NCBI RefSeq assembly: GCF_001274935.1
Contig: NZ_LILC01000019.1
Span: forward strand, 186,001-250,000
DNA length: 64,000 nucleotides
DNA from: Priestia koreensis
Lineage (GTDB): Bacteria > Bacillota > Bacilli > Bacillales > Bacillaceae_H
Direction: 5' to 3'
Program-made: the position numbers and the translations under genes
Shown here: positions 45,774-55,100 of the stretch, one piece after another
Position numbering within the stretch: the stretch's first letter is position 1
How the letters are laid out: every line of letters starts with the position of its first letter
Notes under the pieces: model-generated
Told to the model about the DNA's origin: nothing
The model's database searches: none
The model's input: the letters and a program-made list of their open reading frames with translations, nothing else

Positions 45774-45782
45774 TGGTATAAT
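45774..45782 (+). promoter_or_regulatory. Extended -10 promoter of resA
   Basis: TGGTATAAT: consensus -10 with TGn extension at 45774-45782 and no clear -35. The expected start is near 45789. Confidence 0.6.
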
Positions 45783-45794
45783 GTAGACAATATT

Positions 45795-45810
45795 TTGAGA
45801 ACGCTTTAAA
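45795..45810 (+). promoter_or_regulatory. Candidate CcpA (cre) site in the resA leader
   Basis: TTGAGAACGCTTTAAA matches the cre consensus WTGnAARCGnWWWCAW at 14 of 16 positions. It lies just downstream of the predicted start, a position where CcpA would block elongation or initiation. Confidence 0.45.
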
Positions 45811-45823
45811 GGGGAGAATCAGC

Positions 45824-46345
45824 ATGAAAAAACGTCGTTTACTAATAAGGACTACTATTTTAGCTGTCCTGCTGATTGCCTTATGCTATACGCTCTATGC
45901 TAATTTTTTTACATCGAAAGAAACCGTAGCAGCAGGCAAGAAAGCCCCGGATTTTGTTCTGCAAGATTTGCAGGGAGAGAAGCACCGCTTATCGGATTAT
46001 CGCGGTCGAGGCGTCTTTCTAAATTTTTGGGGAACGTATTGCAAGCCTTGCGAGAGAGAAATGCCAGCGATGCAGCGTCAGTATGAAAAGTACAAAGAAC
46101 AAGGCGTTGATATTTTGGCAGTGAATGTGGACGAGACTAATTTTGCGGTCCGTCAGTTTGTGAAGGAATATGGACTAACGTTTCCAGTGATGATTGACAA
46201 GGGATCACAGGTCCAAAATGTGTACGGCATCGATCAGCTTCCTGCAACGTATTTAATTGATAAAAATGGAAGCGTTGTGGACGTCTTTTTAGGTGGATTG
46301 GACGAATCGAAGATAAAAGAATACATGGATGAAATAAAACCATAG
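45824..46345 (+). CDS. resA: Thiol-disulfide oxidoreductase ResA
   Basis: A 173-residue membrane-anchored thioredoxin-fold protein. TM anchor at about 8-27, redox motif Cys73-K-P-Cys76 in W-G-T-Y-C, and the cis-Pro loop Q-L-P-A-T. It reduces the haem-binding cysteines of apocytochrome c on the outer face for system II cytochrome c maturation. The B. subtilis motif is C-E-P-C; here Lys replaces Glu, which may shift its redox potential. First gene of resABC(DE). Confidence 0.94.
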   Translation: MKKRRLLIRTTILAVLLIALCYTLYANFFTSKETVAAGKKAPDFVLQDLQGEKHRLSDYRGRGVFLNFWGTYCKPCEREMPAMQRQYEKYKEQGVDILAVNVDETNFAVRQFVKEYGLTFPVMIDKGSQVQNVYGIDQLPATYLIDKNGSVVDVFLGGLDESKIKEYMDEIKP

Positions 46346-46357
46346 GGAGTTTTGGTG

Positions 46358-47986
46358 ATGGAACATGTGAAATGTGAATGTGGACATGTGAATCCACACG
46401 GAACGATTTTTTGTGAAGCCTGCGGAAAGCCAGTAAAAGACGCTTCAAGTGCATTACTTGATATGAAGTATGAAGGAAGTGCGAGACGATCGCAAACGTA
46501 TAATAAAACGATTATTGATAAAATTTGGAACTTCTTTTCTTCTGTTAAAGTAGGCGTTTGGTTGATTGTGATTACGCTCTCAGCTTCTGCCATAGGAACG
46601 ATTTATCCACAAAAAGATTACATACCGCCGGCGTTTACACCAGATCAATATTACAAGGATCAATACGGCGTTTTAGGGGATATCTATCACAAGCTTGGCT
46701 TTGATAATTTGTACGGCTCCTGGTGGTATATGATTTTAATTGCTTCTATTGGAATTTCTCTTGTCATTTGTAGTTTAGACCGCGTAATTCCGCTCTATAA
46801 GGCGCTGAAAAAGCAGGGCGTAAAGCGTCATGTTAACTTCTTAAAAAGACAACGACTGTTTAGCGTAAGCTATCAATCTACGAGTAAAGACTATGAAACT
46901 GTGAAACAGCGTTTGAAAGAACGTCGTTACAACGTTCGGGAAGAAGACGGAAATATTTTAGCTGAAAAGGGCCGCTTTTCTCGTTGGGGCCCATACGTCA
47001 ATCATATTGGACTTATTATCTTCTTATTTGGGGCTATGCTCCGCTTCGTACCAGGAATGTACGTGGACAAAACGTTATGGATACGCGAAGGGGAGACGAA
47101 GGAAATTCCCGGAACAAACGGAGAATACTTTTTGAAAAACGAGCAGTTTGTGTTTCAACAGTATGAAAAGGGAAAAGACAAAGCGGTATTTTCAGAAGCC
47201 ATTGACCGCGTTGGAAATGTACCTAAAAACTTTCAGTCTAACGTTCAGCTGTACAAACGAACAGGTGAATCAGTGGCAGGGGAAGACCCAGTTTTACATA
47301 AAGTAAAAAGTGACCAAATTCAAGTAAATCATCCTCTCAAATATGACCACTATGCGCTCTATCAAAGTGATTTTAAGCTAGATGAGCTGAGCACTATGTC
47401 ACTTAGCATGGTCAATAAGACAACAAAAGAAGAATATGGAACGATCAAAATTAACCTCCATGATCCTCAACATGAGTATGACTTGAAAAACGGCTACAAA
47501 GTAGAGCTTTTAAGATATTATCCTGATTTCTACTTTGATGACGAAAACAAGCCAAATACAAAAACTAAAATTCCAAATAACCCTGCTTTTGTGATGCAAA
47601 TGATTGCGCCTGATCGACCAAAAGGTGAAAAAAGCTTTATTGCAATTAAACAAAACATTGAAGCTGAAGGTACCAACAAATATAAGATGGAGTTTTCTGG
47701 AATTGAAACGAAAAACGTAACCGGTCTGACCGTACACAAAGATATGACGCTTTGGATTCTAGCTGTTGGTGGTGCCATCTTTATGATTGGTGTTATACAA
47801 GGGATGTACTGGAATCATCGTCGTATTTGGATTCAACGGAAAAATAACGAAGTATGGATTGCAGCACATACGAATAAAAACTGGTATGGAATCCGCAATG
47901 AGCTTAACGGTGTGTTAAAAGATACAGTATTTGCGTTGCCAGAGGATCAAACGGAAAGCGCAAATAAGAAGGAGGTTGGGGCATGA
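46358..47986 (+). CDS. resB: Cytochrome c biogenesis protein ResB
   Basis: A 542-residue membrane protein when started at ATG 46358, eight bases after GGGAG; TTG 46352 and GTG 46355 in the same frame are less well placed, and 542 equals the B. subtilis length. It begins with a zinc-ribbon-like C6-x-C8...C19-x-x-C22 segment, followed by transmembrane segments near 62-84 and others, and a large extracytoplasmic domain before the last TM. With ResC it forms the haem delivery/ligation complex. Confidence 0.94.
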   Translation: MEHVKCECGHVNPHGTIFCEACGKPVKDASSALLDMKYEGSARRSQTYNKTIIDKIWNFFSSVKVGVWLIVITLSASAIGTIYPQKDYIPPAFTPDQYYKDQYGVLGDIYHKLGFDNLYGSWWYMILIASIGISLVICSLDRVIPLYKALKKQGVKRHVNFLKRQRLFSVSYQSTSKDYETVKQRLKERRYNVREEDGNILAEKGRFSRWGPYVNHIGLIIFLFGAMLRFVPGMYVDKTLWIREGETKEIPGTNGEYFLKNEQFVFQQYEKGKDKAVFSEAIDRVGNVPKNFQSNVQLYKRTGESVAGEDPVLHKVKSDQIQVNHPLKYDHYALYQSDFKLDELSTMSLSMVNKTTKEEYGTIKINLHDPQHEYDLKNGYKVELLRYYPDFYFDDENKPNTKTKIPNNPAFVMQMIAPDRPKGEKSFIAIKQNIEAEGTNKYKMEFSGIETKNVTGLTVHKDMTLWILAVGGAIFMIGVIQGMYWNHRRIWIQRKNNEVWIAAHTNKNWYGIRNELNGVLKDTVFALPEDQTESANKKEVGA

Positions 47987-49161
47987 GCTTAATATCGGTG
48001 AGCAGTAACTTGCTGTATATTGCGTTTATTCTATATTTGGTCGGGACATTTTTCTTTGGCGGAGCCATTCGAGATAAAAAACATGCGGGCAAAATTAGCA
48101 GGTGGGCACAGCTTGGGATTGTGACGACAATCATTGGTTTTATCGCGCAGCTTGGCTATTTTATTACGCGGTGGGTTGCGTCAGGTCACGCTCCTGTAAG
48201 TAATTTGTTTGAGTTTACGACGTTTTTCGGTATGATGCTTGTAGGTGCTTTTATTATTATTTATTTCATCTATCGTATCAGCATGGTTGGTCTGTTTGTT
48301 TTACCAATCGCGCTTTTAATTATTGCTTATGCAAGCATGTTTCCACGTGAGGTGTCGCCTCTTATTCCGGCGCTTAAGAGCTATTGGTTGTATATTCATG
48401 TTACAACAGCAGCAGCGGGAGAAGCGATTTTAGCAATTAGCTTTGCGAGTGGTTTAATCTATTTATTAAAAGTCATTGATCAATCAAAAAAAGGCAAGCA
48501 AACTTTTTGGATGGAAGTCGTTCTTTATTCATTGATCAGTACGATCGGTTTTATTCTGATTACCTCCATTTTTAATGGAATTGGTTATAAAACAGAGTTT
48601 AATTGGGTGGATAAGACAGGAAAAGCAGCACAGGCAGTGTACCATCTTCCTGCTGTTGTAGGTCCTCATTCAGGTGAGCTGATAACGAAAGGCCATTTCG
48701 AACCGTTTTTCTATTTGCCAGCCGTTATTAATGCTAGTAAATTAAATACGTTTTTATGGTCATTAGTGATCGGTGCTCTTTTATACTTCCTGCTTCGCCT
48801 TATTTTACGCAAGCGTATTGGAAAAGCGCTTCAGCCGCTTGTGAAAAACGCGAAGCTGGATTTAATTGATGAAGTGAGCTATCGCTCTGTTGCGATTGGC
48901 TTCCCGGTGTTTACGTTAGGGGCACTTATTTTCGCGATGATTTGGGCGCAGGAAGCATGGACACGCTACTGGTCATGGGACCCGAAAGAAGTTTGGGCGC
49001 TTATTACATGGCTGTTTTATGCGGCATTTTTACATTTGCGTCTTTCAAAAGGATGGCACGGCAGAAAGTCTGCTTGGCTTGCCGTTGTAGGTTTTGCGAT
49101 TATTATGTTTAATCTAGTGGCCGTTAACTTGGTCATTGCGGGCTTACATTCCTATGCTTAA
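47983..49161 (+). CDS. resC: Cytochrome c biogenesis protein ResC (CcsA type)
   Basis: A 392-residue polytopic protein with about eight transmembrane segments. The haem-handling WWD-type motif is [18 protein letters not shown]. It partners ResB to move haem across the membrane and attach it to apocytochrome c. Start overlaps the resB stop (ATGA). Confidence 0.95.
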   Translation: MSLISVSSNLLYIAFILYLVGTFFFGGAIRDKKHAGKISRWAQLGIVTTIIGFIAQLGYFITRWVASGHAPVSNLFEFTTFFGMMLVGAFIIIYFIYRISMVGLFVLPIALLIIAYASMFPREVSPLIPALKSYWLYIHVTTAAAGEAILAISFASGLIYLLKVIDQSKKGKQTFWMEVVLYSLISTIGFILITSIFNGIGYKTEFNWVDKTGKAAQAVYHLPAVVGPHSGELITKGHFEPFFYLPAVINASKLNTFLWSLVIGALLYFLLRLILRKRIGKALQPLVKNAKLDLIDEVSYRSVAIGFPVFTLGALIFAMIWAQEAWTRYWSWDPKEVWALITWLFYAAFLHLRLSKGWHGRKSAWLAVVGFAIIMFNLVAVNLVIAGLHSYA

Positions 49162-49190
49162 TGCTCTGCATAAGTGTGTGAGTCAAAAGT

Positions 49191-49240
49191 AAAAAGACCG
49201 ACTTCAAGAGAGCGATTTCTTTTTGGAATCGGTCTTTTGC
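49191..49240 (+). terminator. Terminator between resC and resD
   Basis: AAAAGACCGA/TCGGTCTTTT with a long internal loop. It probably reduces read-through from resABC, leaving resDE to its own promoter. Confidence 0.65.
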
Positions 49241-49378
49241 TAGTTAAAAAAGACAATGAGTGGATGAAATGACATTCGAACATCACGTTTTCATTGTTAG
49301 GCTTCTTTAAAATGGACAGACTACGTATAAAAGTGTCATGATAAAATTGCCGAGACAGTGATAGAGGAGGATACATAC

Positions 49379-50095
49379 ATGGAACGAGAAGCGAAAATTT
49401 TAGTAGTAGATGATGAAGAAAGAATTCGTAAGCTATTAAAGATGTATTTAGAAAAAGAAAACTATGAAATTGAAGAAGCTAAAAATGGGGTCGAAGCCGT
49501 TGAGAAGGCAATTACAGAAGAGTATGACCTCATTTTATTAGATATTATGATGCCAGAAAAAGATGGAATCGAAGCATGTCAGGAGATTCGTGAAAAAAAA
49601 GCCACGCCAATTATTATGCTGACCGCTAAAGGTGAGGAAGCAAATCGTGTGCAAGGATTTGAAGTCGGAACAGACGACTATATTGTAAAGCCTTTTAGTC
49701 CGCGCGAAGTGGTGTTACGTGTGAAAGCACTTCTTCGTCGCTCAGCATCTGTAAACCATGCGAAGGCAGAAGCAACGCCGAAGAACTTAATGGTGTTTCC
49801 ACACTTAACAATTGATCACGATGCCCATCGCGTAATGGCAGATGAGCGCGAAGTAAGTTTAACACCAAAAGAATATGAGCTGCTTTGCTTTTTAGCAAAA
49901 ACGCCAGATAAAGTGTATGACCGTGAACAGCTGCTTCGTGAAGTTTGGCACTATGATTTCTTCGGTGATTTACGCACAGTCGACACACACGTAAAGCGTC
50001 TTCGTGAAAAACTAAGCCGCACGTCACCAGATGCTGCGAAGATGATCGTAACCGTTTGGGGAGTTGGGTACAAGTTTGAGGTTGGAAATGCCTAA
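49379..50095 (+). CDS. resD: Response regulator ResD
   Basis: A 238-residue OmpR-family regulator. Receiver with D11-D12 and phospho-acceptor Asp55 (L-L-D-I-M-M-P), C-terminal winged helix with D-T-H-V-K-R-L-R-E-K. It controls aerobic and anaerobic respiration genes, including resABC. The start at 49379 lies eight bases after GAGGAGG; seven extra codons upstream are non-coding. It overlaps resE by one base. Confidence 0.95.
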   Translation: MEREAKILVVDDEERIRKLLKMYLEKENYEIEEAKNGVEAVEKAITEEYDLILLDIMMPEKDGIEACQEIREKKATPIIMLTAKGEEANRVQGFEVGTDDYIVKPFSPREVVLRVKALLRRSASVNHAKAEATPKNLMVFPHLTIDHDAHRVMADEREVSLTPKEYELLCFLAKTPDKVYDREQLLREVWHYDFFGDLRTVDTHVKRLREKLSRTSPDAAKMIVTVWGVGYKFEVGNA

Positions 50096-51885
50096 TGTTT
50101 TGGCGTAGTGTTGTTGTAAAAGTTTGGTTTACGATTATTTTGCTCGTGAGCTTCGTTCTTTTTACGCTCACGATGCTGCTTCTACAATTTTTTGAGAATT
50201 CTCATGTGAAAGAGGCAGAGCGTAATTTACATGGAACAGCCTCGAAAATTGCTCATATTATTGAAGATACGAAGGATGAAAAAATAGGCATCTCCGTCCT
50301 TAGGGAGCTAGCAGATGATTCAAGCGTCATTATTGTAAAGGGTCAAACGTTATATGAATATACACCGGATGAGTCCGCACAAAAATCAGCCGTCGCATCC
50401 CTTGTTAAATCAGATAAAACGCTCAAACAAGTAATAGACAAGCGAAAAGCCATTCAGAAAAAAGTTTACGTAGATAGTAACGGCACCAAGGGAAATCAGC
50501 CGCTTTATGTTGTCGGCGTGCCTTTTGCTGCTGAAAACGACCAACGCGGCGCTGTCTATTTGTATCAATCACTGGCTCAAATTGAGGAGCCTGCTAAATA
50601 TACGACGCGCTTTATTTGGCTAGCAGCCGGAATTGCCATCGTCTTAACGACAATCTTTGCCTTTTTCTTATCTACACGTATTACCGCTCCGCTTCGAAAA
50701 ATGAGGCTGGCTGCCTTTGAAGTGGCGAAGGGTAACTTTGATACGAAAGTACCGATTTTAACGTATGATGAAATCGGGGAGCTAGCGATCGCATTCAACA
50801 AAATGGGAAGACAGCTCAAGTTTAATATTGATGCGCTTAATCAAGAAAAAGAGCAGCTAGCAAGTATTTTAAGCAGTATGGCTGATGGTGTTATGACCTT
50901 GAATCGAGAAGGAGTTCTTCTCATCACGAACCCACCAGCAGAGCGGTTTTTACAATCCTGGTACTATGAACAGGGAAAAACAAAAGATAATGATGAAATG
51001 CGGGAACTGCCGTCAAAAATTCTATCGTTGTTTAAGCATGTCGTCACCGTCGAGCGAGAGCAAATTGCAGAAATTACGATCCAAGGTCGAACATGGGCGA
51101 TCCTCATGTCACCGCTCTACAATCAGACAACCATTCGTGGAGCTGTTGCGGTACTACGTGATATTTCGGAGGAACGAAAGTTAGATAAGCTACGTAAAGA
51201 TTTTATCGCAAACGTGTCGCATGAATTACGTACCCCTATTGCGATGCTTCAAGGATATAGCGAGGCAATTGTGGATGACATTGCGGGGTCTGAAGAAGAG
51301 CAAAAGGAGATTGCGCAAATTATTTACGAAGAATCTCTTCGAATGGGGCGCCTCGTAAATGAATTGTTAGACCTTGCGAGAATGGAAGCAGGTCACGTTC
51401 AGCTTGAGAAAGACTACGTCCACATTAAAGAGTTTGCTGATCGCGTAGTGCGTAAATTCCAAGGTCTTGCCAAGGACAAGGAAATTACGCTGTCACTAGA
51501 GATGAATGTTGAGCGGCAGAATGAGTTTTACATGGACCCTGATCGCATTGAACAAGTTCTGACGAATCTCATTGATAATGCCATTCGTCATACGAAGGAA
51601 GCTGGTTCTGTTACACTTTGTGTAGAAGAGTATCATGACGGCTTATTGGTCAAGGTGAGCGATACAGGAGACGGCATCCCTGAAGAGGATCTTCCGTTTG
51701 TGTTCGAGCGTTTTTACAAAGCCGATAAAGCACGTACAAGAGGGAAATCTGGTACGGGCTTAGGTCTTGCGATCGCTAAAAACATCGTAGAAGCACACGG
51801 TGGAAGTATTAACGTTCATAGTAAGCTAGGCGAGGGAACGTCATTTTCACTCGTTCTTCCGCAGAAAACAGCGCTACAAGATTGA
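50095..51885 (+). CDS. resE: Sensor histidine kinase ResE
   Basis: A 596-residue membrane kinase: TM1 about 10-30, extracytoplasmic loop, TM2 about 173-197, HAMP to about 250, PAS about 255-360, then HisKA with His376 in S-H-E-L-R-T-P and a HATPase (N, G1 D-T-G-D-G-I and G2 G-T-G-L-G-L boxes). It phosphorylates ResD in response to oxygen limitation or nitric oxide, the PAS domain being the likely cytosolic sensor. Confidence 0.95.
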   Translation: MFWRSVVVKVWFTIILLVSFVLFTLTMLLLQFFENSHVKEAERNLHGTASKIAHIIEDTKDEKIGISVLRELADDSSVIIVKGQTLYEYTPDESAQKSAVASLVKSDKTLKQVIDKRKAIQKKVYVDSNGTKGNQPLYVVGVPFAAENDQRGAVYLYQSLAQIEEPAKYTTRFIWLAAGIAIVLTTIFAFFLSTRITAPLRKMRLAAFEVAKGNFDTKVPILTYDEIGELAIAFNKMGRQLKFNIDALNQEKEQLASILSSMADGVMTLNREGVLLITNPPAERFLQSWYYEQGKTKDNDEMRELPSKILSLFKHVVTVEREQIAEITIQGRTWAILMSPLYNQTTIRGAVAVLRDISEERKLDKLRKDFIANVSHELRTPIAMLQGYSEAIVDDIAGSEEEQKEIAQIIYEESLRMGRLVNELLDLARMEAGHVQLEKDYVHIKEFADRVVRKFQGLAKDKEITLSLEMNVERQNEFYMDPDRIEQVLTNLIDNAIRHTKEAGSVTLCVEEYHDGLLVKVSDTGDGIPEEDLPFVFERFYKADKARTRGKSGTGLGLAIAKNIVEAHGGSINVHSKLGEGTSFSLVLPQKTALQD

Positions 51886-51893
51886 GTCGTATT

Positions 51894-51937
51894 AAAGGAG
51901 GGGAAATGTCTGAACAATAGGCATTTCCCCCTTTTAT
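51894..51937 (+). terminator. Terminator of resDE
   Basis: AAAGGAGGGGAAATG... pairs with CATTTCCCCCTTTT, followed by TTTTATTG. Confidence 0.85.
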
Positions 51938-52067
51938 TGAACGTGTTTGAACTGTTAGACGAACGATTTATTGGGAGCTTTTTATGATTTTCCCTTTAAT
52001 TGAATGATAAAATTGGTTTATAGTAGAAGATAGATAAAAGGTAGTAATCATAAAAGGAGTCAATGAA

Positions 52068-53117
52068 ATGGAATTATCCCACCAAAAGAGATTGCAAAAG
52101 CGACGAATAGGGGGAGCTTACTTATTTTCTATATCGTTCGTGTTGGTGTCTTTTTTCATTGGCATCAGTATCGGATCTGTACATATCCCGTTAATCGATA
52201 CAGTAAAAATCGTCACTAAGATGGGCTTTGTGTCGACAGATGAACTTCAGCAGTTTAGCAGCCTGCTTTGGTCCATTCGAATTCCACGTGTCATTCTTAC
52301 ACTAATGATTGGCGCTGCGCTAGCGTTGGCCGGAAGCGCGCTTCAAGGGCTTCTTCAAAATCCGCTTGCAGACCCGTATACGCTTGGCGTATCGTCTGGC
52401 GCTTCATTAGGGGCGGTCATTGTATTGTTTTTTAACTTGCAAATTCCGTTTCTAGGAATGTTTACGCTTCCGTTCATGAGCTTTGTGACCGCGCTTTTGT
52501 CACTGTTATTTATTCTTTTCTTTGCCCATGTCGTTTTAAAACGAATGACAACGGAGTCGATGATTTTGATCGGCGTCATCACGAGCGCCTTTTTGGGTGC
52601 GCTTATTTCCCTCGTTATTGCGCTCTCAGGAGACGAGCTTAGGCAAATTGTGAACTGGCTTTTAGGGAGCGTGTCAATGAGAGGGTGGAGCTATGTAAAC
52701 ATATTTCTTCCTTTCTTTATCGTTGGTACCATTCTCCTGTTGCTTTGCTCAAAGGAACTAAATGCACTGCTGTTTGGAGAAGAAATTGCGCAGTCCCTTG
52801 GCATCAAGGTGGGGGCTTATAAGGTCATCATTTTAATCGCTTCATCTATTTTAACAGGGGGGGCTGTGGCGGTGTCTGGAACGATCGGATTTGTCGGGTT
52901 AATTGTCCCTCATGCTACAAGGTTTCTAATTGGTAGCGATCATCGTCATCTTTTGCCACTGGCCATGTTAAACGGAGGCGCATTTCTTGTTATTGCGGAT
53001 TTGTTGTCACGTGTGCTTATTGAGCCAAGAGAGCTTCCAATTGGGGTCATTACATCAATTATTGGGGGCCCTGTTTTTGCTATTTTGTTGCTGAAAAAAT
53101 ATCGTCAACAGGTATAG
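52068..53117 (+). CDS. Orphan FecCD/BtuC family ABC transporter permease
   Basis: A 349-residue polytopic permease for siderophore, haem or cobalamin ABC importers. Conserved segments: R-I-P-R-V-I-L, A-G-S-A-L-Q-G-L-L-Q-N-P-L-A-D-P, and G-F-V-G-L-I-V-P-H-A-T-R. No substrate-binding protein or ATPase gene is adjacent, so partners must be elsewhere. Upstream I see no Fur box or cobalamin riboswitch, so the substrate class cannot be fixed. It lies between resE and sigX, which are neighbours in B. subtilis, so it is an insertion here. Confidence 0.9.
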   Translation: MELSHQKRLQKRRIGGAYLFSISFVLVSFFIGISIGSVHIPLIDTVKIVTKMGFVSTDELQQFSSLLWSIRIPRVILTLMIGAALALAGSALQGLLQNPLADPYTLGVSSGASLGAVIVLFFNLQIPFLGMFTLPFMSFVTALLSLLFILFFAHVVLKRMTTESMILIGVITSAFLGALISLVIALSGDELRQIVNWLLGSVSMRGWSYVNIFLPFFIVGTILLLLCSKELNALLFGEEIAQSLGIKVGAYKVIILIASSILTGGAVAVSGTIGFVGLIVPHATRFLIGSDHRHLLPLAMLNGGAFLVIADLLSRVLIEPRELPIGVITSIIGGPVFAILLLKKYRQQV

Positions 53118-53152
53118 AAGAGAAGCGTCTAAAGAAGACAGGGGGATGCGGA

Positions 53153-53701
53153 ATGTCTGAACTTTTTGATCACCTCTACGATCATTATCACCAGGATGTG
53201 TTTCAGTTTTTGATGTACATGGTGCGAAATCGTGAGCAGGCTGAAGATCTCGTGCAAGAAGTATATATTCGAGTATTAAAAGCCCACGAGCACTTTGAAG
53301 GTAAAAGCCATGAGAAAACGTGGCTATTGTCTATCGCAAGAAACGTGGCAATTGATCATTTTCGAAAGCATAAGAACTGGAAACAGCGGCTGTTGAAAAT
53401 GTTTGATTGGAAAGAAAATCAGCTCCTTGACTCCGCCGCGCTTCCAGAAGAGATTTTGATGCAAAATGAAGAAGTTGCAACGATTTATCACAGCCTTGGA
53501 AAATGTACGGTTGATCAGCGGTCTGTTGTCATTTTACGCTATATTCATGAACTTACGATTACAGAAACGGCCTCTATTTTAAATTGGACGGAAAGTAAGG
53601 TCAAGACGACACAGCATCGAGCGGTGAAGGCTCTGCGTCAGCACATGAGTTATAGCAAAGAGGAAGGAGGAGAACGACTTGAAAACAAACGAGCTAAATG
53701 A
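53153..53701 (+). CDS. sigX: ECF RNA polymerase sigma factor SigX
   Basis: A 182-residue ECF sigma factor. Region 2 contains Q-A-E-D-L-V-Q-E-V-Y-I-R-V and region 4 T-E-T-A-S-I-L-N-W-T-E-S-K-V-K. In B. subtilis SigX governs cell-envelope charge and antimicrobial-peptide resistance genes. GGGGGATG upstream; no clear SigX-type promoter was found. Its end overlaps rsiX by 23 bases. Identity rests on position after resE and the rsiX partner. Confidence 0.9.
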   Translation: MSELFDHLYDHYHQDVFQFLMYMVRNREQAEDLVQEVYIRVLKAHEHFEGKSHEKTWLLSIARNVAIDHFRKHKNWKQRLLKMFDWKENQLLDSAALPEEILMQNEEVATIYHSLGKCTVDQRSVVILRYIHELTITETASILNWTESKVKTTQHRAVKALRQHMSYSKEEGGERLENKRAK

Positions 53702-54824
53702 TGATCGAATGGAAGAAGTACTAAGGAAGCTTCCGACAATAAAAGATCGCCGTAGTAAAAGTGAAGTATATAGGTCAGTGAAGGCTCACATGCACGAACC
53801 TGCACCTCGAAAACCAAAATGGTTTCCGGCTCTCGCAGCCGTTGTCAGTGTTCTTCTCCTAGTCGTTCTTTCTTTTTCTCTTGTTAACGAAATGAAAGGA
53901 ACCGATGAAGCGACAGAAAAAAGGTCAGAGGATCGAGCGTCGTCAGCAAATGAGGATAAACGAGACGTCGCTCAACCTTTGCGTAGGCAAGAGTACTCAA
54001 TGGCGGATAAAAGCATTGCTCACCCAGCGGTCGTTCCATCTTTGCAAGCAGCCGTGAAGGAACCGCATGTGACGCTAACCGTTGCAGATAAAAATGCGAT
54101 GTTTGCCGTTCCCTTTACTTTTCTCGTTCAGAATGGGGAAGATCGTTTCGCAGCTTCTAGCAAGTTTGAAACCGTTTTGAAAAGTCGGCTTGGGGTTGAA
54201 GCGTCTGCTTTAACGTCGTATGCATTCAAAGAACAAGGAGACGTTCTGAAATTGGTGACGACTCCCGGACAGTTTGAATCGTTCTCAACTACGCAGGGAG
54301 ATATGTTTGTAAAGGGAATTCAAGAGGCCTTTCATTATTCCTCGTACAAAAAGGTGGAGCTGTATACGGGTAATCAAAAAGGAGCGGTCGTCGGTAATTT
54401 TGGCTCCATGTCTGACATTGATATTGAACATTATCAGAAGAAGGGCTACGTTCGCTATCCTCTCAATCAATATAAAAATCTGCTTGTGCCAACCTTAACT
54501 TCATATGAAAGAATTGATGAAGCAGTTCAAGCGATGAAGCAAACTGATGACAGTATAGGAGTCGTATCGTCTGTTCCAGCAGGGGTTGAAATTGGAATTG
54601 AACAAACAGATTCAGATCATATTACGTTTACGCTTAGTGGAGCGAAGGTGGCCGACACAGAGGAAGGAAGAACGTTCATTCAGGCACTCATGCTGACGGC
54701 TAGAGACTTTCAATATAAATATGTGCGCATTACTGGCAATCGTGAGGATACGATTGGTGAGATGAATTTAGAAAAGGAACACGCTGTTCCGTTAGCGCCA
54801 AATGTCGTAAAGGGAGCCAATTAG
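53679..54824 (+). CDS. rsiX: Anti-sigma-X factor RsiX
   Basis: A 381-residue single-pass membrane protein: cytosolic sigma-binding N-terminus to about 47, TM 48-69, then a large extracytoplasmic domain. The start is TTG (53679), eight bases after AGGAGG and inside sigX, a typical coupled sigma/anti-sigma arrangement. No zinc-binding H-x3-C-x2-C motif is visible, as expected for the RsiX group. Confidence 0.88.
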   Translation: MKTNELNDDRMEEVLRKLPTIKDRRSKSEVYRSVKAHMHEPAPRKPKWFPALAAVVSVLLLVVLSFSLVNEMKGTDEATEKRSEDRASSANEDKRDVAQPLRRQEYSMADKSIAHPAVVPSLQAAVKEPHVTLTVADKNAMFAVPFTFLVQNGEDRFAASSKFETVLKSRLGVEASALTSYAFKEQGDVLKLVTTPGQFESFSTTQGDMFVKGIQEAFHYSSYKKVELYTGNQKGAVVGNFGSMSDIDIEHYQKKGYVRYPLNQYKNLLVPTLTSYERIDEAVQAMKQTDDSIGVVSSVPAGVEIGIEQTDSDHITFTLSGAKVADTEEGRTFIQALMLTARDFQYKYVRITGNREDTIGEMNLEKEHAVPLAPNVVKGAN

Positions 54825-54932
54825 AAAACAGATGCTTTCTAGAAAGAATAGGAAAGAGGAGTGAAAAATTGTTCTACCAATTTTTTGTCTGCGTACAGTA
54901 GAAGTATGTGAAATTTTGTACAGGAGGCTTTT

Positions 54933-55100
54933 ATGGTAGATTTTTTAAGACGAATCTTAATTGTGTTCATTATGGCATTATGTATTGGAGCCCTTTTTGT
55001 AAGCGGCATGATGATGGCAAAAGCAGAGCGTCATCAAACTCTAGAGCATAAAGAAGCAGCGGCCGATTGGCTACTGCTTTTTTTGTGGTTTATAGATTAA
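54933..55100 (+). CDS. Putative 55-residue single-pass membrane protein
   Basis: ATG after AGGAGG, 55 codons. Residues about 6-28 are a strong transmembrane helix (I-L-I-V-F-I-M-A-L-C-I-G-A-L-F), followed by a polar E-R-H-Q-T-L-E-H-K stretch. The last 15 codons coincide with a terminator and overlap the serA 3' end by 11 bases, so the true C-terminus is unusual. It follows rsiX by 108 bases and may be cotranscribed. Family not recognised. Confidence 0.55.
   Translation: MVDFLRRILIVFIMALCIGALFVSGMMMAKAERHQTLEHKEAAADWLLLFLWFID
55054..55087 (+). terminator. Terminator embedded in the 3' end of the 55-codon ORF
   Basis: AGCAGcGGCC/GGCtaCTGCT around GATT, followed by seven T. The minus-strand side has a poorer U tract, so serA may use it only partly. 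Confidence 0.8.

Noticed and set aside
49695..50171. 158-codon minus-strand frame across resD/resE
   Set aside because: Antisense to both regulators, with composition typical of reverse-frame translation.
51938..52067. Cobalamin riboswitch or Fur box upstream of the FecCD permease
   Set aside because: Only 130 bases with no B12-box or close 7-1-7 match were seen.
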